From Jaltomata sinuosa (Eukaryota; Streptophyta; Magnoliopsida; Solanales; Solanaceae), in contig QJPP01007228.1 of NCBI GenBank assembly GCA_003996215.1, forward strand, positions 310,001 to 374,000: a stretch of DNA of 64,000 nt, given 5' to 3'. The notes under the pieces were generated by a model. That model saw only the letters and a program-made list of their open reading frames with translations, had not been told where the DNA came from and did no database searches. Position numbers and translations under genes: made by a program. How positions within the stretch are numbered: the stretch's first letter is position 1; each line of letters opens with the position of its first letter. Below, piece after piece: positions 32,859-44,325 of this stretch.

Positions 32859-33905
32859 GGTCTATAGTTATATAGCTATATTCATACACACGTCTAGTTA
32901 ACTGTTTATAACAGAGACAACATATGTTATTTAAAAACTCTTAAATCGTTAGTAATTACTGATTAATTTCGTTATTAACTGCAAGACTTTTGCCTTAATT
33001 TGAGGTAAACTAATTTTTAAATAAATTCATAAACTTAAGGGAACAAAATATAAAACTGTGATGGTCCCTCCCCGTTTAAAATTGAATATTCTTTTTTCCA
33101 TTAACAATATATATTTTTTATATATAAGAAACTGGCCAAACATGTTATTGTTTGCAAAAGTTACTTGAGATCCACATTTGTTCTTTCCCATACTTGTTTT
33201 GGCCTCCTAGCATTTTGCAACCTTAACTTTTGCCTGCTATCTTATTAATTTAATTTTTAGGAAAAAGGATTTATTAAGTACATCTTTTCTATATTTTGTT
33301 ATTTCTGTGTTCAATTTATAACTGCACAAGCTAGCTCGTAGGATTCTTAGAAATACACAAATTATATTATATACTGAATGAACGAAATATTCTTAAGAAC
33401 ACGGTCTTTAATTAACGCATCTCGTCAACCTAAATAATATTCTCCATATTTTTCAAACGAATGTTATGAGATAATTATAACCTCTATATCCTACAAAAAT
33501 AAATGTAAGGCCGATCGTCTGGGTACATCCTAACGTTCCCCAAATTCAATTGTGAAATTACACTTATATTGTTGTTGTTGAATGAGATAATTAATGAATA
33601 AATAATAATAAGCAGAATAAACATTCTATGTATTTGGATATAAAATCCAATTATTACATGCAATTTTTAATTCACTCCTCACGTGCAAGCACTTTTTCCT
33701 TTTTCATCCTTTAAAAATTCTATCCTTGATTGGTGAAAGGAGTCAAGAAGCAAGAGTACAAAGGAACTTTAAAGAATCCTAGAAGAGGGGGAAAAAAGGC
33801 TGCAAAATTAACCACAAAGGAGAAGGATATTTTTAATCTTTTTTTTTTCTTGAGAGCATATTTTCAAAAAGAGTGTTCGATGGGAATCATAGACTAAAAA
33901 AATTA

Positions 33906-34148
33906 TACTCTTTCCGTCCCATTTTATGTGACATACTTTCCTTTTTAGTCTGTCCCAAAAAAAATGTCATCTTTCTATAATTAGAAAAAATTTAACTTTA
34001 AAATTTCCCTTTTACCCTTAATGAAATGATTTACAACCAAACAAATATTCAAGGATTATTTTGAACCACAAATTTCAAAAGTCTTCCTTTTTTTCTTAAA
34101 TACTGTGTCAAATCAAAAATTGTCACATAAAATAAAACGGAGGGAGTA
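33906..34148. mobile_element. Stowaway-like MITE
   Basis: The left end 'tactctttccgtcccatttt' and right end 'aaaataaaacggagggagta' are inverted repeats. The core matches the subfamily at 3,487-3,729. Confidence 0.75.
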
Positions 34149-34188
34149 ATAAAAAGAAGGTAGAAAACAAAAACACGCATGCACGCAG

Positions 34189-34192
<4 letters not shown>

Positions 34193-34228
<36 letters not shown>
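34193..34228. repeat. (TAA)n microsatellite
   Basis: About eleven to twelve TAA units in a row. This is a likely length-polymorphic marker. Confidence 0.9.
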
Positions 34229-34230
<2 letters not shown>

Positions 34231-36344
34231 CATATAATTTGGTAAATATCGACAGGACAAACCCACAAAGGTTTGTCTAGGAAAGGCCGACCCAACAAAA
34301 GTTAGTGGGAGACATGGAAGAAAAATAAGTCCTTTAATTTCTTTCTCACTATTATCTCTTTCTTCTTTTGATTTTGGTGTTCACTATTCGTGTTGAGGTC
34401 CGATTATTATAAGGTCTATTTTTAAAAGTGATGCTTCTAATTAAAAAAAAAATCACAATTTTAAATTTAAAATATTTAATTAAGGATGAAGAAATTTTAT
34501 CCATCTCATGACAACTGAGATGAGATTATCTCTTTGTTCAATTCCACAAGTTTTAATTTGTTTGCTTATAAAATCTCTCTCTTTTTCAGAAATTTCTGAT
34601 GGGAACCAATGCGATAAGGACAAGACCGACGTTGTTGCCATTTCTTTGATTTATTTTCCTTGGTTTTATACTTTTATTTATGTCTATGCTCTAGCCTCTA
34701 ACACAGAAAAAAATATGTTATCGATAATTTATATCTATTTTATAGATAATAACTTATCGTTAATTTAATATTAAACATAATTAATAAAAAAATTAAATAT
34801 TTAACTATAAAATTTATCCGTCACTCAATTAAAGATGCCTAATTCAAAAAGTGCTATTTTGATTCTGGACTTCCTATAGACTTCATTTAAATTTTTAATA
34901 GTGTATATTATAACCGAATTTAATTTCTTACATCTTTTTTATATTTTATTAAGTTTTAATTTTTAATATTTTTATTTTGTTCTTAATCATATTTTTAAAG
35001 AAATTAAAACATATTTAAAATTACACAATTTAAAGGACATTTTTAGACACGTATTATATATATTTGTTATGAAATTGAGAGAATAATATCTACCCACCGG
35101 CCACTTGGGTATATTTTTTTTTTCCTTAAAAAGACAAAAAATGAAAAGAAATATGCTGCATACAAGTGCGTGCCTAAATTCACTTTCCGTAGTTCATTCG
35201 ACCATAATACATTCTTAATAATTCCATGTCTTATAATGCATGGCAGCCCTCATATAGCACCACTCTTTTTGATCAGTTAGCATTTGTTTTCTAGCCATCA
35301 CCTTACATTCTTTTTCTTCAAAATCTTGCACTGACCTCCTCATCAGTTGATAAGAAGAGATATTGCTCTTTTAATCTATTCTTAGAATACGAAGAAAAAG
35401 GGCCGCTCGATACACTCGATACAGTAAGTATCACGTTATATGAGATTTGAGAAAGGATCGCACCTTTTAGAAATGTGATTGTATATAAATGAATTTAGGG
35501 TCTAAATCAATCTCAAAAGCTAGATCACGGGAAAAATTGCCAAATCATATCAAAAAGACTACACATTCCTTAAGCCGTTGATATAAACACACACACATAG
35601 ATTTTCAAGTGGAAAATTGGTAATAATGGTTTATACATTAAATAATTTGTAATTATCAAATTTTATGTGATGAATTATATCTGTCAAGAGTTTTGTTCAA
35701 CGTAGTACATTAAGCGATACTAGTTACCTAGATCATAAAAGTATGTTTAAAGCAGGAAATTATAATATCTAATAAAAATAATTTATAAGCAACTTGACAA
35801 ATAACAGTTGGGCCCCATTCAATCGTTTTCGTGATTAAAGTTGTAAACACTAAAAAGAAAAGTTGTAGACACTTAATGCAAGGTTGCTATCTTAAGGATT
35901 ACGTACGTCGAGTCATGAGTGCGAAGTCCTTAACTCACTTGGTAAGCTCCCTACTTTCCTAAAAAACTGAAAAGTTGCAATCTCACTATATATTTAAATA
36001 TTTATCTTAAATACAAGAAAAATATTTAACACGAAAAAAGGGTAACATAGTATAGCAGCTAATATAGACCAAATCCCACGTAGACCAACTTTACACCACA
36101 TGAGTTGCTCTATTAGGATGATTTTTGAAGAAAAACAAGAGGTACGAGGTTAAATTCCATCAATCGAAATTTTTCCACTTTGATATTCGCATAAAACAGC
36201 AGAAAAGTTAAAGAAACAAAAAAATAAAAGTTATTGGAAGACAGAAAAGAAAAAAGAAAGCCAAAATATACAACAGAAAAATTAATTGGAACGATTTTTT
36301 CCTAGTATATAGTGTAAGTGTTATCTCAAGTATCCATTTAAAGA

Positions 36345-36425
36345 AATGTTATATTACTGATAGAGTTTGAACCTTTCACGTCAACTGTAAAAGACAAAGA
36401 GCTCACCAAGTGAACTAGCTTTCAA
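36345..36425 (-). mobile_element. tRNA-derived SINE head
   Basis: On the minus strand 'tagttcacttggtgagc' resembles an A box and 'ggttcaaactc' (36,363-36,373) a B box, about 35 bases apart. The remainder does not look like a tRNA. Confidence 0.5.
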
Positions 36426-37194
36426 CGACCTTGCAACAAGTGTTATTGACGAATAGTTTCTTCTTCCATTCCATGAGGAGAGGTAATAATGGAGTATAAA
36501 TTGACTTGGACAATAAAAGACTATAGAGTTAAACCAAATGAGCACGTAATTGATATAATTATGAAGAAAGAGCCAAAATAAAGCATTGAGGTTTTGAGAA
36601 GCAGAACGTTTGGTATCCGACCAATAAGGCAGAAAGTGGAAAAGCAATCCCATCAAACATTAGAGATATTAAAATAGTTGGGCAGGCAGACAAGGCACAC
36701 AACAATGCTCATAATTTTTGTGTTGAAAGTTTGAATATAACATGTCATAAAATTCATAATAGGCATGCTAATATATATGTACTACGTTGAATTAGCTTTT
36801 CGTATTTAAGAATAACAATCATGCAGAGAAAGACTGAAACACTTCAAACATTTTAGGAATTTATGTTTGTTGATGGATCTCCTCAATATTTCTTGTCCAA
36901 ATAGCACGCTGATAAATGCTTGATTAGACAACAAAACAAACCTGTTTACAATTGATTTATGTTTTCACTTTTTGCTGCTAGGTGCTTCATCTTCTCTACT
37001 TTAATTTGATGTCGTCCAATAAGTTTACTATTCAAAAGGATTCATTGTAATCGTTTACGTTAATATATAATATTTGACTTTCAAATTTCTCGTAGTTTAA
37101 CTCCTTGAGAATTATGTCATTTGTTTGTCATGTGTTGCCATCAGAATCATAAATACTGAAATATCTGCTTAGAATAGGCAATTTAGTTGACCAA

Positions 37195-37510
37195 ACGGAC
37201 TCTAAAGAAAGGGTACCACTTATTTTACAACCAGAATAAGGAACCCCTTGAATTCATCTATGTGTTGATGAAAAAATGGGCCATTTGGCGAGGACCACCC
37301 AACTAGCGAGTCAGAAAGGTTTGTATAGAATGTCCTACTCTTGCCTAAGAGAACGAGAATCAATCGACTGAAGTACAAAGATTTATTCACTTAACTATAT
37401 AAAAGAAGAATCGAAGAAGGAGAGGATGATTTATATATCGATAGAAGAGTCAGGACCCGTTGGAGAATCTATTCTAGACCCGCCTACCAGCCCATATCTT
37501 TCAAGAGTTA
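37195..37510. other. Compositionally distinct block, possible organelle-derived insertion
   Basis: This block is visibly richer in G and C than its AT-rich surroundings and free of the usual repeat phrases. Phrases such as 'gagtcaggacccgttggaga' have the style of plant organellar intergenic DNA. I could not match it to a named gene, so the assignment is weak. Confidence 0.25.
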
Positions 37511-38237
37511 CATAATCATATAGATATTATAAACATAGAGATAAGCAAAACTCGCTATTCTTCCTTAGAAAAGTATTACTAGAGGCAGATCTAGAATATA
37601 CTGGATTCCGGGAATTTAACTAAATTTATTATTTTCTACTCAAACTATTAACAATATTGTATATACATATATTAAAGAAGTAATTTAGTTAAAAATTTAT
37701 ACATATAATACGATTACATTTATTAATTTTAAATTCACTAACTCTATCAAATATGTAGAAAGGATTGGCATCCTTGGTGTTTTCATAGAGACAATCTATG
37801 AGAAAACGGAAAGTGGCAGCAAGTTGCCTAATTCTATGACAAAAAAAAAAAGCATTAATATTGCATGCTGACGAATTCATTGGGACACAATATTTCCTCA
37901 TTGCTTGCTCACTCATTCTACCACTCACCATAAATCCAATTATCATGACTGAAGTTGCCGATCCAGAGAATAATGTATATTTCACAAAAATTCCATAACT
38001 TTTTATGTGTGATGTGTATATATATTCATAAATAATTGAATATAATTTCATTATTATTGCATGTCAAATTAATAAAAAGATCATTGTAAGAAATTATAAA
38101 ATTTAAATATTGAATTCGCTTCTCTATGAGTCCCGTACCTACTATAAATTTAGTATCACCTTTTGATCGCCTTCTCAAAAACTAATTATAGCTAGGATTT
38201 AATAAGTTTTTTCGATAGGTAATTATGTAGTTTGTTG

Positions 38238-38716
38238 ATCTAAAAGTTAGCTCATGAGAGGATGATTGTTCAAGTTTATTCAAGAACACCACCTATTTAA
38301 TTAACCATCGATGTGGACATGCATCTGGAGCGTAGGCAATTTAATTTGGGGGCTCAACATCGACTGAGATGGGTCCCGCTCTTATATATCATGTAAAAAA
38401 AATGAATCTTGAGCCTAACTCAATCCCGAAAGCTAGCTCTTCACCTTCTCAAAAACTAATTACATCTATGATTTAATAAGTTTCAATAGGTAATGCAGTT
38501 TGTTGATCTAAAATCTAGCTCGGGGAGGATTGCTCAAGTCTATACAAGGAGATCATCCATTTGGGGTCTAACATCGCGGATGAAATGGGTCTCGCTCTTA
38601 TACCATGTAAAAAAATAAATCTTGGCCTAACTCAATTCAAAAGCTAACTTATGAGGGAGAATTGTCCAAGTTTATATAAGAAGATCACATATCTAATTAA
38701 CCACTCACGTGGGACT
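38238..38716. repeat. Cluster of diverged copies of the 'aagctagctca' repeat
   Basis: The ordered phrases 'aa(a/g)(t/c)tagctc', 'ttg(t/c)(t/c)caagt(t/c)tat' and 'gcctaactcaat' recur about three or four times. The family is the one seen at 1-70 and 35,505-35,560. The copies are degenerate and arranged head to tail. Confidence 0.55.
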
Positions 38717-41308
38717 TTTTCATTCTTGAACGAATCCTGAACTAGCTCGAATCTCACAATTTATTCGGAAGTTATGCACCGTTGAATTTGTTGACATTCA
38801 ATTTTATAAAATTTTACTCGATATTTAAAGTTGAGAATTTCAATTCTGAATTCTGATATTGTAATCCACCTTTAATCTCAACTAAAACACTCATTAGTTA
38901 GGTAAAATAGCACATTGCTCCTTTAATTTCGTTTTACGTATTTGTGATTATTGGCTAATTGAAAACATGTTGTTGGCTGTTAAGAAGGCACTGAGGTTAC
39001 GTTGTTAATTAAACATTACATTAATGTTCCAAAGGTCAAATAATTTTAGGATTTGGTATGATCATCACGTGCAATGTTTAATTAAACTTTATTATTGTGT
39101 TTGAAAAAAAGGGAAATTTAACTAGGTTAGAGATTATAGATGCTGTCAGCAAATCAAGGCTAATGGGTTGGTAAAAACGTCGTCTTCTCATTAATTATAA
39201 TCATTATATTATTGATAAATAGGATAACTTTAATTAGTGGTAGGTGCCAGGCCAGCCTGACTTTGTTAATTATGATTTAATTTTACCTTTTTCTTTATTA
39301 ACAGTGATGTGTTTGATATCATATTACACTTTAAATCATTTAACTACAGAATTTTGTGTTCTAAGTTACGTATGGATCGTTAATTACTATCTTAATCATG
39401 GTGGTCAAATTCAGGCTTATCCACAATATTATTAGCTTTAGAAAAAGATCGTTAATTACTACGTGTATTTGAAAGTTTATAATCACAAATATTTATTTAA
39501 TAAAAGAATATGAAGATATGTGATTTATCTTAAGGTATTTCAATATATTATTTATAAATTATAATTTATTCATTTGGTAAGATTGTGTAAAAACTAGAGA
39601 AAATTTGATAGTTTTTATAACTTGTGAGTTTTTCATATTTATGAAAAAAAAAACACAACTTAAATAATTTAATTTACATGTCTAAACAAAACTTCAACTT
39701 CATATTATTTAATTTTATATTATGATTTCATATCACATGTTATGTACGCAGTAAACACGGAAGGAATTAGGAAGGCTAATTAACTCTGTATTACTGTATT
39801 TTCTATATATAGTGCTATTACGTAACCTAGCTAGGTGCTCGATTTGATGTAGACCCCATCTATTTCTTTGTTTACATTTCCAAATCAATCATATACAACA
39901 TAATACGTCTTAATCGTTTCCTTGTTTTTTTTTTTAATATCATTTCATTTTTATTATCTTTTCTTTAAATTAATAATATATCGCTCGTTTTAATTCGTTT
40001 CTCTTACTTTTATATTTAAATTTGTTTAAAAAATATAATACCTCATTTCTTTTGACAATAATTAAATGATTACAAAATTAAAAGACATTTTGTTACACTT
40101 TACATATCTTTAATTAAAAATTATAATTATAAAAAAAATCTTTTTTATTTTTTTAGCAAAAGAATAACATCAATAGCGTTGTAAAGGGGAAATTTTGCAG
40201 CCGTCGATTGCTTTGGTCTTCCTTTAGCCAAAGCCCTCACAAGTCATTTAGGAAGAATATGCTTCTTGAGAACTTTCGAAAACTTGTATAAGCCACACAA
40301 ACTAAGATTCCCTACCTCATAGGATTTCTCTAAAAAAGTCGAGTCAATATTATAATACTCACTCCATTTCAAAAAGAATAATCGATTTTGACTTAGCACA
40401 AAGTTTAAAAAAATAAAGAAGACTTTTGAATCTTGTGGTCTTAAATTGAAGTTATGTCAAATGTACCAAAATGCCCTTTAATCTTGTAGTCTTAAACATG
40501 TCATGTGGAAAATTGGAATTAAAATGTTGCCAAAAAAGGAAAGGGTCATTCTTTTTAAAACGGACTAAAAAAAAAGTAAATAATTTTTTTTGAAATGAAG
40601 AGAGTAGTAATTAGATTTATAATAAATATTTAATATATAATTTTTGATAAAAATTATTGATCCGAGTAAATTCGTGAATCTTTTTTTTACGAATATATAT
40701 TATATGTTGACTCTTAACTCTTAAGAGGTATAATTGTATATTTTTGTAATTTTAAAACTATTTTTTTACTTTCATAAGATTAGGTGTGGCTCAATATAAT
40801 TTGTGGACTAAAATCAAAACTTAATAAGATTTTATAAATAATTCTAACAAAACTCATGTATTTTTGCATAATTTACTCTTTTAACTTCTCTTCTTTAATT
40901 TTTTTCTTAGCTATATAGCTATAAATTTATCTTTCTAATGATTAATTCATTCAAATATTTTTTTAATGGATAAAAAAAATTAAATATAAAGGAAATATAA
41001 AATCGTCATAACAAGAAAAAAGGAGAATAAATATACGAGAAAAAAGGAAAAAATCAGAACCAACGAAGTAGGTATATGTACTAATTAATGAGAAATAAAA
41101 ACTTTACCTTCTTTACTCACTTATTTGAACAACTAAAACTAAAATCTAAAAAAATGAAACCTCTTATTTATAATAGTTAGAAAAATTATATATTATATAT
41201 ATAGAACTAAATATCATTTTCAAATCTTTTTAGTATAAAAAATTATAATTTTCTTGTATAAATGCGCATTAAATCTTCTTTCCCTATTGTAAAGTTTTTA
41301 TTTCAATC
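38717..41308. other. Gene-free AT-rich stretch
   Basis: No gene is recognised. A degenerate Stowaway-like MITE lies at 40,356-40,606 ('tactcactccatttcaaaaa' to 'gaaatgaagagagta'). Confidence 0.45.
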
Positions 41309-41652
41309 TTTCAAGTTACAACTAATTTTAGTTCTTCAATAAAAAATTTCTTATAAGCACTAAAATATTATTATATGTATCATAAAATTACAATTAACAT
41401 ATAGAAAAACTCATTATTTTTTTATATATATAATCATGAACTTTATCTAATATATTAGAACTTTAATTAAACTATTTGAATTTACATATTTGTCGATAAT
41501 ATTTTTGGCGATAAATTTTAGTGTACTATAATGAAACAAATAACTAAAATTTTATTAATTTGAAAGAACTTATTTGACTTTATATAATAAGAAATGTAAA
41601 TCATATTTTTTGCATACAAAGTTACAAATCATAAACATGAACTAATAACTAG
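41309..41652 (+). repeat. 345-bp direct repeat, left copy
   Basis: It runs from 'tttcaagttacaactaattt' to 'aactaataactag'. It aligns along its whole length with 42,175-42,519, with many substitutions. The equal lengths argue for one duplicated unit. It lacks the TG...CA ends of typical LTRs. Confidence 0.65.
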
Positions 41653-41791
41653 TTGGAGGATATTTAACTCTTGGAAGCCTAAAGTAAATACTTTAATAGC
41701 CTTACGCTTGAGCCACCATTAAAGATCTATATGTTGCTTACCCTTGAACAACCATTGAAGACCTCTATAGTTCTTACTTTTGAGGGAGCAA

Positions 41792-41929
41792 AATAAGGTT
41801 GCAGATCAACTAGCTAGAAAAGGAGCAAGACAAGCTATTTTTAAAAGCGTACAAATTAGTGTAGTTCCTCCGATATTTGTTAATGATGTATTTTGGACAA
41901 ACATTTTAGGAACTATTTATGGTAGATAA
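41792..41929 (+). pseudogene. LINE RNase H C-terminal fragment
   Basis: The 45 codons from 41,792 to the TAA at 41,927-41,929 read NKVADQLARKGARQ..., then VVPPIF and ILGTIYGR. The first part matches the RNase H core 'N-x-x-AD-x-LA-x-x-G' of plant L1-type LINEs and related reverse-transcriptase-like genes. Nothing upstream continues the domain in frame, so it is a remnant. It lies between the two 345-bp direct repeats. Confidence 0.6.
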
Positions 41930-42174
41930 ACTTTGATCTCTGATATTAACAACACAAAAGCCCAGTACAATAAAGTGGATGACTCAAACAATGCTCGTAT
42001 TTTTGGCGCTTTTCTAGCGTAACTATTACATTCAATATTCCCTTTTCAAAAGAGAAGAATGAGATGTATATGTTGATAATGAGCTAAAATTAGATATCAA
42101 TTCTTTGTACTCTCGCAATGGTATTTCTGAGAATGTTTTTGGTGAAATATCAGACTTTTGAATGAGGTTTGATA

Positions 42175-42519
42175 TTTCAAGTTACAACTAATTTTAACTT
42201 TTAAATAGAAGATTTTTTATGTTCATAATTTTTTTTAATTATATGTGTCACAAACTTACGATTAACATTTAAAAAAATTCATTATTTCTTATATAATCAT
42301 AATTTTTTTTCTAATATCTTAGAACTTTGAATTAAATTACTTGAATTCATATTTACGATCCATAAGATTTTTAACAACAAAATTCATGTATAACATTGTA
42401 ACAAATGACTAATATTTTATTAACTTGAAATAATTTATTCTAAGTTATATTATAAAAAATCTAAGACATTTTTTGCATTCAGAGTTATAAACTATATATA
42501 ATCACGTACTAATAACTAG
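42175..42519 (+). repeat. 345-bp direct repeat, right copy
   Basis: It is the partner of 41,309-41,652 in the same orientation, 522 bp further on. It begins 'tttcaagttacaactaattt' and ends 'actaataactag'. Confidence 0.65.
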
Positions 42520-44325
42520 CTAGCGGCCTTATCCTTGAGAGCTACTATTCCACAAAGTATAAATAAAATCTGCTTATATTTTATTTTTTCTCAGATCGCG
42601 TGCAAAAATATATTTGGTATGTTATTATTGTTTTTGTTGAAAATCTTGACTCTGCCATTGACTCCAATAATCAAATTCCCCCAAAAAATAATAATTAAAT
42701 ACCACCCAAAATTTTCTTAAAGAAGAAAAAAGAGCCAAATCCCTTGGGAAAATTATGGTGTATGCTCACTCGGGTAAAATAATGAAAAAATTACTTTGGT
42801 GAGTATTTTTTAATAAATAATTACTGTTTTTAGTGATACTTTTTATTTATTATCAACTATAGCAATACATAGCAATACTATAATAAATTTACACTATGTA
42901 TTAAAAGTGAATTATGCATGCAATATAGATGTATTACAAGTGTTTTAAAATGTATTATGCTTGTTTGGTAACAAATTGACACAATGTATTATAAATGTAT
43001 TAACGTGTGTGATAAATGTATTATTAATGAATAAAATTTGTATTATATGTATTTTAAAAATTATTCTCTGCAGTATGTATTAAAACTGTATTATAAATGT
43101 ATTATAAGTGTCCAGTGAAAAAAAATATTATTATTATAAATGATAAATATTTTCTTAATATAACATGTCTATATAAGTTTCTCAAAAATTATTATCCGAG
43201 CTGGCCCATATTTTAAATTTTACTGCTTTAGTCAATACTAGTTTTACCAGTTTTTTTTTTTTTTTTTTTTATGTTTTGCTTCATCTTAGTAATTTTAGCT
43301 TCTCACCTCTACATAATTTTGTAGTATGCTTCATTGCTTCTTGTCGGTAAATGGACTATAATAATTACTAACTAGTAATTTTTGTGCGCGCGCTTTACTA
43401 TTCTTTTGGTGGACCAAGTCTTGAGCTTTTGAAATTTTAGATTAATATTATTATTTTTAGTTGAATAAGGCTTTACTTATTTGATCTTTGTTTAAAGTAG
43501 AAAATATAAAACTTCATTGTTGAAGTTTTTAAAAGCTTAAAACCTCACAAATAAATTTTGAATTCATTGAAAGTTTTAAAAAATTGATGATTGTGGTTTG
43601 TTGGGGTATCAATTTGAAATTGTAGTTAAAATTTGAAGTTGTTTGATTAAGATTTAATCCATTTTGAATGGAGTTTAGTAGTTGAAGTTCGTAAGAGATG
43701 AAGTACAATTTTTATATATGTTTATATAAAATTTATGAAAATATCCCAAATTATATTACAACGTAAAAATGTGTATAAACATCTTTTATATGCATTATAT
43801 GCTTTTATACAAGATTTATACATTTATTGGTGTATAATGTTGTACAATATTATATGAACACATTGCGAAAAAAAGGGCTATGCAGATGTAATATGAAAAT
43901 ATGAGCTATATAGATATAATTTTTCATATTAAACTATATATTTTTGTAAAAGTCCCATTCTTTTGTATGGGTAGGAAGTCATTAAATAATAGCATCAATA
44001 ATTTCCACAAACAACAACTAGGAATTAAAATTTTCTTTTTTCCTGCTAATCAATCAACTACAAATTAAACATGATTTTACAACTTGTACTACAGACACGT
44101 ACCAAAGATAATTCATTAAGACATTTGAATAAGGGAGCTAGAGTTAATTAATAATTACGTTTCAGCTAAACCATACATCCTTTCCTTTTTTTCCTTCTGC
44201 TTGCTTTTTCGTCATCACTTTGTTACAACTCTTTTCATTACACTAAAAAAGCTGTGAGCTTTTTTCTCTCCATGCCAATGGCTGCCCTAAATATTAATTT
44301 CCATGGAATTATAAGTCCCTCCTCT
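42520..44325. other. Gene-free stretch downstream of PIN
   Basis: A short irregular repeat of 'aatgtattataa' lies at 42,850-43,110. A CTAGT plus GC-rich palindrome at 43,372-43,395 resembles a decayed Helitron end. No gene is recognised. Confidence 0.4.

Larger units (their letters stand above)
32859..36344. other. Gene-free AT-rich stretch
   Basis: No coding frame or RNA gene was recognised. It contains the Stowaway-like MITE at 33,906-34,148, a (TAA)n microsatellite at about 34,193-34,228 and a fragment of the 'aaaagctagatca' repeat near 35,505-35,560. Confidence 0.45.

Noticed and set aside
36381..36656. 91-residue minus-strand frame
   Set aside because: It partly covers a SINE head and has no recognisable domain.
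37689..38051. 120-residue minus-strand frame with cysteine-containing core
   Set aside because: Parts look protein-like (GRMSEQAMRKYCVP) but no family was recognised and its ends are AT-rich junk. Insufficient to call a gene.
41309..42519. Calling the direct repeats an LTR retrotransposon
   Set aside because: No TG...CA ends, primer-binding site, polypurine tract or gag/pol is visible, and the enclosed fragment is LINE-like.
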